Of a stretch of DNA of 64,000 bases, positions 1 to 7,469 are shown one piece after another (within the stretch, counting starts at the first letter, position 1; the number at the start of each line of letters is the position of its first letter). The notes beneath the pieces were generated by a model. That model made no database searches and was not told the DNA's origin. It saw nothing but the letters and a program-made list of their open reading frames with translations. Both the position numbers and the translations under genes were made by a program. Source of the DNA: Flagellimonas alvinocaridis (GTDB taxonomy: Bacteria > Bacteroidota > Bacteroidia > Flavobacteriales > Flavobacteriaceae); NCBI RefSeq assembly GCF_004916895.1, contig NZ_SNTZ01000003.1, positions 248,001 through 312,000 on the forward strand, read 5' to 3'.

Positions 1-471
1 GAAGGCCTTCCTACCGAATTGGCGGAGCTGGGACTTCCTGTATTGGAGCCTGTTAGCGGTGGTTCGGATGATATTGGTGATATCTCTTGGAAAGTGCCCA
101 CGGTTACCATGCGTTTTCCTTCCAATATCCCCGGATTGCAGGGTCATCATTGGAGCAACGCTATAGCTATGGCCACCCCAATTGCCCATAAAGGAGTTAC
201 GGCCGGGGCCAAAGCCGAAGCCATGACCTTATTGGACTTTTTCTTAAATCCTGAGTTGCTCAAAGGAGCGTGGGACTACTTCAACAATGAACAGAGCAAA
301 GAAACCAAATATCAGCCTATGATTGCTGCAGACGATATGCCGCCCACTTATTTGAACAAGGATAAACAGGAGACCTACCGCTCGGAACTGCAAAAATATT
401 ATTACGATGAAACCAAATACGATACCTATCTGGAACAATTGGGTGTAGAGTATCCAACGGTAAAAGAATAG
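1..471 (+). CDS. M20-family amidohydrolase, AbgB-like, C-terminal fragment (5' end outside window)
   Basis: The reading frame is open from base 1, so only about 156 C-terminal residues are present. The segment GGSDDIGDISWKVP followed by GHHW and then an Ala-rich helix matches the last part of the catalytic domain in aminobenzoyl-glutamate-hydrolase-like (AbgB) M20 peptidases. These are metal-dependent enzymes that cleave amide bonds of acylated amino acids or aminobenzoyl-glutamate. The metal ligands lie mostly upstream of the window, so activity cannot be judged. The C-terminal tail is rich in Lys, Glu and Tyr, as expected for the surface helices that end this subgroup. A secreted lipid-anchored form is common in Bacteroidetes, but the N-terminus is not visible. 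The gene converges on the rRNA methyltransferase, with a long hairpin between the two. Confidence 0.8.
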   Translation, partial: EGLPTELAELGLPVLEPVSGGSDDIGDISWKVPTVTMRFPSNIPGLQGHHWSNAIAMATPIAHKGVTAGAKAEAMTLLDFFLNPELLKGAWDYFNNEQSKETKYQPMIAADDMPPTYLNKDKQETYRSELQKYYYDETKYDTYLEQLGVEYPTVKE

Positions 472-483
472 GATTTTTTGATG

Positions 484-542
484 TGTCATATCGAGTGTGG
501 CCGAAAACCGTTAGGCACATCTCGACTGCGCTCGATGTGACA
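484..542. repeat. Long palindromic intergenic element between convergent genes (GAGCGCAGTCGA family)
   Basis: The arms 484-504 and 522-542 are complementary over about 21 positions if G-U pairs are allowed (TGTCATATCGAG against CTCGATGTGACA). The right arm holds CTCGACTGCGCTCGA, the reverse complement of the element found near 7149, 7305 and 43047. It fills nearly the whole space between two convergent stop codons, so it may act as a two-way terminator or mRNA 3' end stabiliser. There is no strong T-run. Confidence 0.7.
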
Positions 543-546
543 GTAT

Positions 547-1761
547 TTAGGCTTTCTTTTTCATCAAGGCCATATAAAACCCATCAAAACCACTTTCTGA
601 GGCGTAGACATTTTTCTCTCTGATGAACTCAAAATCCTTTCCATTTTCGGATTCCAAGAACTTTTTGACTTGCTCCGAGTTTTCTTGGGGAAGGATGGAA
701 CAGGTAGCATAGACCATTTGCCCACCTTTTTTGAGCATCTTACTGTAGTTCTGTAGAATGTCCTGTTGAACCCCCATGATGCGGTCAATGAACTCAGGTT
801 CGAGCTTCCATTTGGAGTCAGGGTTTCTTTTGATGACCCCTAGACCGGAACATGGGGCATCCAATAACAATCGGTCGGCACTGTTGTACAATTTTTTGAT
901 CACTTTGGTGGAATCTATGGCACGAGTCTCCATATTATGGACACCATTGCGACGTGCCCTGACTTTTAGTTTTTTGAGCTTACTTTCATAAATATCCAAG
1001 GCAATCAACTGTCCCTTATTTTGCATGTGGGCAGCCAAGTGAAGGGTTTTACCGCCTGCTCCGGCACAGGCATCGATGACACGGTGTCCAGGTTCAACTT
1101 CCAAAAAAGGAGCCACCAATTGTGATGAGGCATCTTGTACTTCAAAAAGTCCATCTTTGAAAGCGGAAGTGACAAATACATTTTTCCGTTCTTTGAGCTG
1201 CAGGGCGTCAGGATAGCCAGCCAAGGTTTCGGTTTCAATATCTTCCTTGGCCAAAAAGGACTGAAGTTGATTTTTTTGGATTTTTAGAGTGTTGGTACGG
1301 AGGATTACATCCGCCTGCTGGTTGAGTGCGGCGATTTCCTTGGTCCAAAGTTTGTTGCCCAAGGATTTTTCACCCAGTTCATCCATCCAATCGGGAATGG
1401 ATTCCCTAAACTTTCGAATTTTTGAAAGCTCATCAAACCGTCCTTTTATGCGACGCTCAGGAGTACCTTCCAGCTGTTTCCAATCTGGGATTCGGATTCC
1501 TTTCAACACACACCAAACCGAAAACAATCGAAACAAGTGGGGACGGGTATATGGTTCATGGGCCTCGGCAATTTCAGTGTATAACCGTTTCCATCGAACA
1601 ATGTCATAGGTTGTTTCTGCAATAAATCCTCTATCACGTGCACCCCAGCGCTTATCATACCGCAGTACTTTTTCAATGACCTTATCGGCATATTCACCCT
1701 CATTAAAAATAAGATGTAGGGCATCAATAACGGCAAAAACAAGATTTCGATGTAAACGCAT
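547..1761 (-). CDS. RsmB/NOP2-type 16S rRNA cytosine-C5 methyltransferase
   Basis: This 404-residue protein transfers a methyl group from S-adenosylmethionine to C5 of a cytosine in rRNA, probably 16S. An N-terminal helical part (to about residue 140, NusB-like in position) is followed by a Rossmann methyltransferase domain. Visible motifs are the SAM-binding DACAGAGGKTLHLA (about residue 231), the catalytic-cysteine motif DAPCSGLG (about 302) and YATCSILPQEN (about 353), which carries the second conserved Cys. Both cysteines of the RCMT family are present. The ATG start is preceded 17 nt upstream by a TACCTTTG promoter element. It could modify another cytosine than RsmB of E. coli, so no symbol is given. 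Confidence 0.88.
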   Translation of the reverse strand: MRLHRNLVFAVIDALHLIFNEGEYADKVIEKVLRYDKRWGARDRGFIAETTYDIVRWKRLYTEIAEAHEPYTRPHLFRLFSVWCVLKGIRIPDWKQLEGTPERRIKGRFDELSKIRKFRESIPDWMDELGEKSLGNKLWTKEIAALNQQADVILRTNTLKIQKNQLQSFLAKEDIETETLAGYPDALQLKERKNVFVTSAFKDGLFEVQDASSQLVAPFLEVEPGHRVIDACAGAGGKTLHLAAHMQNKGQLIALDIYESKLKKLKVRARRNGVHNMETRAIDSTKVIKKLYNSADRLLLDAPCSGLGVIKRNPDSKWKLEPEFIDRIMGVQQDILQNYSKMLKKGGQMVYATCSILPQENSEQVKKFLESENGKDFEFIREKNVYASESGFDGFYMALMKKKA

Positions 1762-1777
1762 GGTGTAAAATAAGTTG

Positions 1778-1810
1778 CAAAGGTATCATTTCTACTTACT
1801 TTTATAGCAA
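1778..1810 (-). promoter_or_regulatory. Bacteroidetes-type promoter for the rRNA methyltransferase
   Basis: On the minus strand there is TTG (1810-1808), 22 nt, then TACCTTTG (1785-1778), which fits TAnnTTTG. The start codon lies 17 nt further on. The spacer is a little longer than the usual 19 nt. Confidence 0.5.
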
Positions 1811-1820
1811 AATATCTACT

Positions 1821-2852
1821 ATGCGATTTTCTATTTGTGTGCTATTGGGCCTAATCTTGGTTTCCTGTGTTGATGAAAAAAAGCAACAGCCGTTTCAAGG
1901 GGTGTCCATCACGCCCGTTTATGAGGATTCGGTAAGCATTAGGGCCATTACTTTTTTGGACAGCAATACGTTGGCCTTTGCAGGAAGTAAGGGAATATAT
2001 GGAACAGTGGATGTAAGGACCGAAAAAGTACGGACCAATATCCAGAAATATGATTCCATTGTCCCTGATTTTAGGGCTGTTGGAAATACGTCCAGTGATT
2101 TTTTTATGCTTTCCGTGGCCAATCCGGCCTTGTTGTACAAAACTGGTGACCAAGGTAAAATGGAAGTGGTATATACCGAAGAGGGTAAAGGGGTGTTTTA
2201 TGATGCCATGGCTTTTTGGAACGATATGGAAGGGATTGCAGTTGGCGATAGTGTAAATGGGTGTTTATCCATTATTCTTACCAAAGATGGTGGACAAACT
2301 TGGTCCAAAATATCCTGTGAACATCTTCCAGAGGGGATAGAGGGGGAAGGAGCCTTTGCAGCGAGCAACACCAATATTTCAGCTGTAGGGAATACAGTGT
2401 GGGTGGCAACTACGGAAGGAAGGATTTATCATTCTTCTGATAAGGGAGCCACTTGGAGCGTACAGCAGAGTCCCATCATTCACCAAGAACCTACGCAAGG
2501 TATCTATTCCATGGCTTTTTATGATGAAAGTATAGGTTTTGCAATAGGTGGGGATTATACCCAACCGGACGCCAATACCGCCAACAAGATAATCACCCAA
2601 GATGGTGGGAAAACATGGGATTTAATTGCCGATGGTCAAGAACCGGGCTATAAAAGTTGTGTGCAATTTGTGCCCAATTCCAAGGGGAAAGGTTTGGTGG
2701 CTGTTGGTTTTACAGGGATTTCATATTCCGCTAATGGAGGTGAAAGCTGGAAATCCATGAGCGAGGAGTCTTTTTATACCTTACGATTTTTGAACGATAC
2801 AGTGGCTTATGCGGCAGGGAAGCATAGGATTGCAAAATTGGTCTTCAAATAA
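1821..2852 (+). CDS. BNR/Ycf48-like beta-propeller lipoprotein
   Basis: The 343-residue protein starts with a short signal whose lipobox ends at Cys16 (LILVSC), so it is probably anchored to a membrane and faces the periplasm or outside. The rest shows repeats typical of BNR/sortilin and Ycf48-like propellers: Asp-box-like segments LTKDGGQTWSKI, SSDKGATWSV, TQDGGKTWDLI and SANGGESWKSM, spaced about 50-100 residues apart. Flavobacterial relatives are often labelled oxidoreductase or photosystem II stability factor-like without evidence; the fold alone is supported. It is divergent from the methyltransferase (60 bp between starts) and stands as a single gene. A binding or scaffold role is likely, but the ligand is unknown. 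Confidence 0.75.
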   Translation: MRFSICVLLGLILVSCVDEKKQQPFQGVSITPVYEDSVSIRAITFLDSNTLAFAGSKGIYGTVDVRTEKVRTNIQKYDSIVPDFRAVGNTSSDFFMLSVANPALLYKTGDQGKMEVVYTEEGKGVFYDAMAFWNDMEGIAVGDSVNGCLSIILTKDGGQTWSKISCEHLPEGIEGEGAFAASNTNISAVGNTVWVATTEGRIYHSSDKGATWSVQQSPIIHQEPTQGIYSMAFYDESIGFAIGGDYTQPDANTANKIITQDGGKTWDLIADGQEPGYKSCVQFVPNSKGKGLVAVGFTGISYSANGGESWKSMSEESFYTLRFLNDTVAYAAGKHRIAKLVFK

Positions 2853-2878
2853 AAAGAGCGACGCTATTCCGCCGCTCT
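2850..2878 (-). terminator. Rho-independent terminator of the small secreted protein gene
   Basis: The stem AGAGCG/CGCTCT extends by two more pairs after one mismatch (2855-2878). On the minus strand it is followed by TTTTT (2854-2850). It sits between two convergent genes; the plus-strand side has no T-run. Confidence 0.7.
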
Positions 2879-2899
2879 TATGTTCAAAAAACCAAAAAA

Positions 2900-3250
2900 C
2901 TATACGGTTACCACAACATAGTGCCGTCCTGCTCTTTTATAGAAAACGCCTCTATACTTGTACAGTCTTCTGCCATTGACATAGACAACCTTTGAACTTC
3001 TTGGCAAAACGGATATCTTAACTCCTTTGGGAGCTGCGCAGACCACATATTTTTTGCCCTTGGCTTTATACCAAATGCCATCGGCATAGTAAAAGCTCTT
3101 CTTTTTGTGGACCACCAAACGGGGTCTGGATATTGTGGTCACTACCGTTCCGTAAGCTGGATATGTTCTCACTACGGTTCGTTGGGCGTTAGCGGCCATC
3201 GTCAGTCCAAAAAACGCCATGGTTGCGAGTATTAATTTTAAGCCTTTCAT
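2900..3250 (-). CDS. Small basic secreted protein, DUF6515-like
   Basis: This 116-residue protein has a classical signal peptide (hydrophobic to about residue 20, cut likely after ANAQ). The mature part is strongly basic and rich in Val, Tyr and Lys, with repeated short motifs of the type YYADGIWYKAKGKKYVV and YKYRGVFYKRAGRHYVVV. These hydrophobic-aromatic beta repeats resemble proteins grouped as DUF6515 in Bacteroidetes and Proteobacteria, which are exported and of unknown function. It is a single gene with its own terminator downstream. The high positive charge suggests binding to an anionic surface such as lipopolysaccharide, peptidoglycan or nucleic acid, but that is inference only. Confidence 0.65.
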   Translation of the reverse strand: MKGLKLILATMAFFGLTMAANAQRTVVRTYPAYGTVVTTISRPRLVVHKKKSFYYADGIWYKAKGKKYVVCAAPKGVKISVLPRSSKVVYVNGRRLYKYRGVFYKRAGRHYVVVTV

Positions 3251-3312
3251 AACTGCGGGTTTTAAAGATTTATATCAATAGGACCAATGGTTTTGGAAAT
3301 GGTTTAATTGAA

Positions 3313-3334
3313 AAAGGAGCCAAATGGCTCCTTT
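3313..3334 (-). terminator. Rho-independent terminator of the kelch lipoprotein gene
   Basis: The perfect stem AAAGGAGCC/GGCTCCTTT has a 4-nt loop (AAAT). On the minus strand a short T-tract follows. It lies 65 bp downstream of the kelch gene stop. Confidence 0.75.
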
Positions 3335-3398
3335 AAAGGATTATTATGAAATTGATGCTTCCTTGGCGGTGATTTACAACGTCAATACTTTTGAAGCA

Positions 3399-4964
3399 TT
3401 ATTCTAGGTCTGCTCCATAAATAAACCATTCATCATAAATACTATTGGGCAATTCCTCTCCTTGCATACCTCCATAGATGACGAACATTTTTCCATTGAA
3501 CAAGGCCATTTGATGTATGGAATGGAAGCCATCAGGGTTATTTAAGTTATGGGAGATTTCCGTGATACTGTTATCTTGGGTATCAAATACATGTATGGTG
3601 GATTCTCTTCCACTTGGATTGCCTTCTGTGTCAAATTGTAACGTTGTCCCTGCCACATAAATCAAGTTTTGATGTTTCTGTACAAAACTGAAGCTTAATT
3701 TCTTGGGCATTGCCAGCGTCTGAATATCTTTCGGGTTATCCATGTCGATAACGTAAATAGTATTGGTGGGAGTGTCATCATAAAAACCCAATGAACCACC
3801 AAAAACATACATTTTATTATTTACAATGGTTCCGCGTGCTCCATAACGCCGTTCTGGGAGTGATGCAAAAAGGGTAGGGGTCATGGTCTCCAAATCCCAT
3901 TTGTAAATATTTCTAGCCTCTTTAGTATCAAAACCTTCGGATGGCACAAAACCTCCACCGATAACATAAACGTTGTCATCTTGCACGGCAATACCAAATC
4001 GAGTAAACATGATTTCTGAGTCAAACTCTTCCGATACAAGACCATGAGGCACCGTTGTTGGGTCGCCCGAAAGATCAAGATCGTAAGTGTTGACATACCG
4101 TCCTCCAAAGGCAATCAGTTCATTGTTGACCACATGAAGTTGCTTGGAGGCTCCATTATCCAGAAATTCAGGATTGGTATAAACATATTCCTCTTGTGAA
4201 AAATCATCAATGTTAAATTTGATGACTCGCTCTGGTCCCCAGGCTTCATTCTCTTTTAATGCATCTTCCCTGTTTACCAAAAAGAAGCTATTGTCACTGT
4301 TAGACCCTATCATTCCTGGGGAATATCCTTCAATGGAGGTGGATCCAAACCGAAAAGCTTCGGAGAATTGAAGTCCGCCAGTTGGAGGTGCTTTGTAATC
4401 ATCCGGATTTTTTTTGACCAATGTCATGACCAATTCACCTATACCGCCTTTACCTGTTACGGTTCCATTTTTTGAAGTGTCGGAACCGGAACCCGAAATC
4501 GTTGCGGTTATTGTTCCGTCTGGGGCGACATTTATATCAAAGTCATCTGAAACCAAATCAGAACTGCTTTCACCCACAAAAGAGAATGCGGAACTTTTGG
4601 GAGATCGGTAATAATCCAATAAAGTTTCATCCATAGAAGATGCGGACATGTTCAGATCATGGCCTCTTCGCCATTCCAAAGAACCATTGGAAACACTTCC
4701 GGAGAAAATGAATTCATCATCAGCGACATTAAAATTGCTGGTAACGTCCAGTATTTCACTTCCTGCGGAAAGTTGGGCTGTTTCAATTTTCCATACAGTA
4801 GGTTTTCCATTTTCGGTCAACTTGCCCATAGTCTCTCCCTGAAGCTCCGATAGTGTAGGTTTTTCATCAGTTTTACCAGTTGGGATAGGTTGTGGGCTAT
4901 CATCAGAACTACAGCTCCAAATCAATAAAGTAATTGCGAAGATGTGTAAAAGATTTCTTTTCAT
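3399..4964 (-). CDS. Kelch-repeat beta-propeller lipoprotein with an unassigned N-terminal domain
   Basis: The start at 4964 gives a 521-residue lipoprotein with the signal MKRNLLHIFAITLLIWSC; an ATG 27 bp upstream is possible but makes the signal unusually long. After a Ser/Asp/Pro linker, residues about 35-175 form a Ser/Asp/Thr-rich beta domain with strings such as ITATISGSGSDTSKNG that I cannot assign. From about 200 the protein has kelch-like blades, including NELIAFGGRYVNTYDL, DNVYVIGGG, KMYVFGGSLGF and GKMFVIYGGM, each with the Gly-Gly pair. Kelch propellers bind proteins or sugars and are rarely enzymatic without galactose-oxidase copper residues, which are not seen. It is monocistronic and probably displayed at the cell surface. 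Confidence 0.72.
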   Translation of the reverse strand: MKRNLLHIFAITLLIWSCSSDDSPQPIPTGKTDEKPTLSELQGETMGKLTENGKPTVWKIETAQLSAGSEILDVTSNFNVADDEFIFSGSVSNGSLEWRRGHDLNMSASSMDETLLDYYRSPKSSAFSFVGESSSDLVSDDFDINVAPDGTITATISGSGSDTSKNGTVTGKGGIGELVMTLVKKNPDDYKAPPTGGLQFSEAFRFGSTSIEGYSPGMIGSNSDNSFFLVNREDALKENEAWGPERVIKFNIDDFSQEEYVYTNPEFLDNGASKQLHVVNNELIAFGGRYVNTYDLDLSGDPTTVPHGLVSEEFDSEIMFTRFGIAVQDDNVYVIGGGFVPSEGFDTKEARNIYKWDLETMTPTLFASLPERRYGARGTIVNNKMYVFGGSLGFYDDTPTNTIYVIDMDNPKDIQTLAMPKKLSFSFVQKHQNLIYVAGTTLQFDTEGNPSGRESTIHVFDTQDNSITEISHNLNNPDGFHSIHQMALFNGKMFVIYGGMQGEELPNSIYDEWFIYGADLE

Positions 4965-5330
4965 AAAAACGTTCAATAGACCTTTTTTCATAGAATTAAA
5001 TTATGTTGTTTAGACACTTGATTAAAGTGAACATCCCTTTTAGATGCTGCCGCAAGGTCTATTTTTGAAAGGCTGATTTTTGTATCCGATTTACGAATGG
5101 CCCATTTGATTTGACGGATGGGTAGTTTCAATTGATACTTTTTTGTGTTGAGATACGGCAAAACACTGAAAGTAAGAGGATTATTGTTAACGAATTCAGT
5201 TTAATCGCAAAGATGTAGTAGTGTATTTTGTAGAATGGATATGGAGCGTAAAAATCGTCCAATCAATACGCTTAAATGAGTTATAGGTAAAGTGCTGGGA
5301 ATATAAAAAGACAGGAAAAAGGGAGGACCA
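4965..5330. other. 366-bp intergenic region without a recognised gene
   Basis: It lies between the kelch lipoprotein start and the Spy-like gene stop. It is A/T-rich, with no convincing reading frame, hairpin terminator or perfect TAnnTTTG element on either strand. It presumably carries the kelch gene promoter. Confidence 0.5.
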
Positions 5331-5771
5331 TTAATCACCTCCATTGTGTTTTCGGTACTGTTGCAACAATCGTTTTTTAAAGTCTTCTTCAGCCCTTAGG
5401 AGGAGCAATGTTTTTTTGGCGGAAATGACGGTCCTGATTTTTGAGATGAAATCTTGTTCTGTAGTATGTTTTTCTTTTTGAAGGGCCATGAGGGTGTCCA
5501 GTAGGGCGGAAGATTCGCTGTCGGTCAAATCTTGGGCCAACGATATTCTAGAGCGTAATTCCCTACGTTCCTTTCTTCGGATGTTCTCCAGAGTTTCCTC
5601 ATGGGCGTTGTATATGGGCCAAAATTGTTGTGCTTCCTGACTGGTTAGCCCAACCCTTTCCGTTATAAAAGCCACTTTTAAGGTTTTTATGCGATCCCTT
5701 GCCGGACCTTGGGCGTGCAAGTAAGCGGTCCCCATTAACAGAGCAAAGAGTATGAGTATTCTTTTATTCAT
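5331..5771 (-). CDS. Spy/CpxP-like periplasmic protein, third gene of the sigma-factor operon
   Basis: A 146-residue exported protein with a signal peptide (cut likely after LHAQ). The mature part is almost wholly helical and charged. The segment ITERVGLTSQEAQQFWPIYNAHEETLENIRRKER resembles the LTxxQ region of Spy/CpxP-like proteins, and the rest is a long helical hairpin. In Bacteroidetes, proteins of this kind next to ECF sigma genes are labelled sensor of sigma factor, without much proof. Its ATG overlaps the stop of the anti-sigma gene by 8 bp, so translation is coupled. A periplasmic chaperone or stress-sensing role is likely. The 3' end has no clear terminator. Confidence 0.7.
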   Translation of the reverse strand: MNKRILILFALLMGTAYLHAQGPARDRIKTLKVAFITERVGLTSQEAQQFWPIYNAHEETLENIRRKERRELRSRISLAQDLTDSESSALLDTLMALQKEKHTTEQDFISKIRTVISAKKTLLLLRAEEDFKKRLLQQYRKHNGGD

Positions 5772-6288
5772 AATCGCTGTAATCTAAGTTTAGTTCGTCA
5801 ATATCGTCTACGGTTTCATCCAAATATTCCAAAATATTTTCGGCATCCAGGTCCTGTTCCAAGACATCGTTCAATTCCACATTGTCCAATGAGATCAGTT
5901 CGGCAAGTTCATAGGTGTTGATATCCAGTTCATTACTTTCAAAATACGCATCGATTTCGGCATTCGCCAGGTCATCAAACGCAACGGTAGTAGTGGATTT
6001 CCAGTTGAGGCCGAAGACCAAAACAAAGACTGCGGCCACGGCAGCGGCTCCATAGTAGAACGTTCTGTAGGATTTTAGCTGGATGACCTTGCCGCCTTCC
6101 CCTGTTGTTTTGGACATGATTTTTGGGGTGATTTCGTCAAAATAGTTTTCAGGGATGGAAAAACCATCTGATTTTGGGATGATGGACTCTGAGTGAACCT
6201 CTTTTTCAATGCGGCCCATAAGTCGCTCATTGAAGTTCTCAAAGTAACCTTCCGGAGTATTGAAGCTATTTTTCTTGTCCTTTTTCAT
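5764..6288 (-). CDS. Single-pass membrane anti-sigma-like protein
   Basis: The 174-residue protein has a charged cytoplasmic part (1-75) containing two similar segments, NTPEGYFENFNERLMGRIEKE and SIPENYFDEITPKIMSK. One transmembrane helix follows (about 76-94, FYYGAAAVAAVFVLVFGLN), then a very acidic periplasmic tail rich in Asp, Glu and Leu. The order sigma, membrane protein, periplasmic protein indicates that it holds the sigma factor at the membrane. It has no zinc-binding HxxxCxxC motif, so it is not a classical ZAS anti-sigma. The two NxPExYF segments are often seen in flavobacterial proteins at this position. It is 33 bp downstream of the sigma gene. Confidence 0.7.
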   Translation of the reverse strand: MKKDKKNSFNTPEGYFENFNERLMGRIEKEVHSESIIPKSDGFSIPENYFDEITPKIMSKTTGEGGKVIQLKSYRTFYYGAAAVAAVFVLVFGLNWKSTTTVAFDDLANAEIDAYFESNELDINTYELAELISLDNVELNDVLEQDLDAENILEYLDETVDDIDELNLDYSDYE

Positions 6289-6321
6289 TTCTTTAGTTCG
6301 ACTCTTAAATACGCTAAAGGT

Positions 6322-6864
6322 TTAATCTTCCTTAAGATACGATTCAATTTTCTTTACGGCTAAATGGTAGGAGGCCTTTAGCGCTCCGACCGATGTTTCC
6401 AGTACTTCGGAAATATCCTCATATTTCATTTCCTGAAAGTATTTCATGGTAAAGACCAATTTTTGTTTGTCCGGCAGGGTGGCCAACGCCTTTTGCAATT
6501 TCAATTGGATCTCGTCCCCTTCAAAATATACATCGGATTGCAGGTTCTCCACCATGCGGTTTTTGAGTTCCTCATCACTGATGTCTGCTTTCTTGGACTT
6601 CTGCTTTAAAAAGGTCAGGGATTCATTGGTGGCGATACGGTACAACCAAGAATACAGTTTGCTTTCACCTTTAAAACCGTCAATATTCTTATACACTTTA
6701 ATAAAAGTATTTTGGAGCACATCATCCGTATCATCATGATCAAGCACAATACGGCGTATATGCCAATACAAGCGCTCTTTATAGGTGTTAACCAACACTT
6801 CAAAGGCCTTTGCCCGACTTTCCTTTTGTTTTAATTCCTTGACTAGTGCTTCTTCGGCAATCAA
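6322..6864 (-). CDS. ECF (sigma-70 family) RNA polymerase sigma factor
   Basis: A 180-residue ECF sigma factor. Region 2 covers about residues 20-90 (FEVLVNTYKERLYWHIRRIV, then DDTDDVLQNTFIKVYKNI and LYSWLYRIATNESLTFLK). Region 4 covers about 128-176 (LPDKQKLVFTMKYFQEMKYEDISEV, then a helix-turn-helix with VGALKASYHLAVKKI). The reading starts at a TTG because no in-frame ATG lies near the family's normal N-terminus; the exact start is therefore uncertain. It leads the operon with the membrane anti-sigma and the Spy-like protein, the usual arrangement for a factor released by an envelope signal. The near-promoter TATCTTAG lies just upstream. Confidence 0.87.
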   Translation of the reverse strand: MIAEEALVKELKQKESRAKAFEVLVNTYKERLYWHIRRIVLDHDDTDDVLQNTFIKVYKNIDGFKGESKLYSWLYRIATNESLTFLKQKSKKADISDEELKNRMVENLQSDVYFEGDEIQLKLQKALATLPDKQKLVFTMKYFQEMKYEDISEVLETSVGALKASYHLAVKKIESYLKED

Positions 6865-6957
6865 TATGTCCGTACAATTTGGTGCTTTGACTAAGATAGG
6901 GTAAAAGGTTTAATGCAATTGGCAATTTTCAATGGACAATGAACAGTCATCAATGTG

Positions 6958-7005
6958 ATACTGTCATTTTGAGCCCTGTCCTGAGCGAAGTCAGAGGAGC
7001 TGTGG
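6958..7005. repeat. Degenerate palindromic repeat (CCTGAGCGAAGTC type)
   Basis: It holds GTCATTTTGAGCCC, then CCTGAGCGAAGTCAGAGG. This is a relative of the GTCATTTCGAGCGCAGTCGAG element found 190 bp away, with an altered centre. Confidence 0.5.
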
Positions 7006-7148
7006 GGAATCTATTTTGGGGTGACTAATCCAGAAATCAAACCTCAGAAATCGGAACCCAGCGTTTAGGTAGTGTTGAACTTGATTTTGAAACTTGAACT
7101 TTCAAAGGTTTGACACGAATTGCACTAATTTGCCCGAATGTACTGGAT

Positions 7149-7175
7149 GTCATTTCGAGCGCAGTCGAGAAATCT
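7149..7175. repeat. Palindromic element GTCATTTCGAGCGCAGTCGAG, copy 1
   Basis: The core TCGAGCGCAGTCGA is an imperfect palindrome. It is part of the first tandem unit and identical to the copy 156 bp downstream. Confidence 0.75.
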
Positions 7176-7304
7176 ATTCAAGTGTTAAATATTCAGACAT
7201 CAGAAATCGGAAACCAGCATTTAGGTAGTGTTGAACTTGATTTTGAACTTGAACTTTCAAAAGGTCTGACACGAATTGCACTAATTTGCACAAATGTACC
7301 GGAT

Positions 7305-7331
7305 GTCATTTCGAGCGCAGTCGAGAAATCT
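7305..7331. repeat. Palindromic element GTCATTTCGAGCGCAGTCGAG, copy 2
   Basis: Same 27 bases as at 7149, carried in the second tandem unit. Related copies occur at 484-542 and 43047-43070. Confidence 0.75.
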
Positions 7332-7469
7332 ATTCAAGTGTTAAATATTCAGACATCAGAAATCGGAAACCAAAATTTGGGCAAAGATGGTTTGAGCTTG
7401 AACTTGATATTTGAACTTTTAGGGGTATGACACAAATTGCACTAGTTTTCTCAAATGTGTGTCTTCCTT

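Larger units (their letters stand above)
7044..7460. repeat. Tandem direct repeat, unit 156-157 bp, about 2.7 copies
   Basis: Copies begin at 7044, 7201 and 7357 with CAGAAATCGGAA. Copies one and two are nearly identical and each contain AGTGTTGAACTTGATTTTGA, ACACGAATTGCACTAATTTG and the palindrome. The third is diverged and ends before the palindrome, in sequence close to the exporter stop. The unit length of copy two is a multiple of three. Confidence 0.9.
6865..7469. other. 605-bp gene-free intergenic tract with repeats
   Basis: It lies between the sigma-factor start and the ABC exporter stop. It holds a degenerate palindrome at about 6958-7005, a 156-bp tandem repeat from 7044 and two perfect copies of the GAGCGCAGTCGA element. 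A 106-codon frame inside (7110-7430) is explained by the repeat. Confidence 0.75.

Noticed and set aside
7110..7430. 106-codon frame across the tandem repeat, with a repeated segment
   Set aside because: The 156-bp period is a multiple of three, so the frame is open automatically. The predicted protein is a copy of the repeat unit with no other sign of coding.
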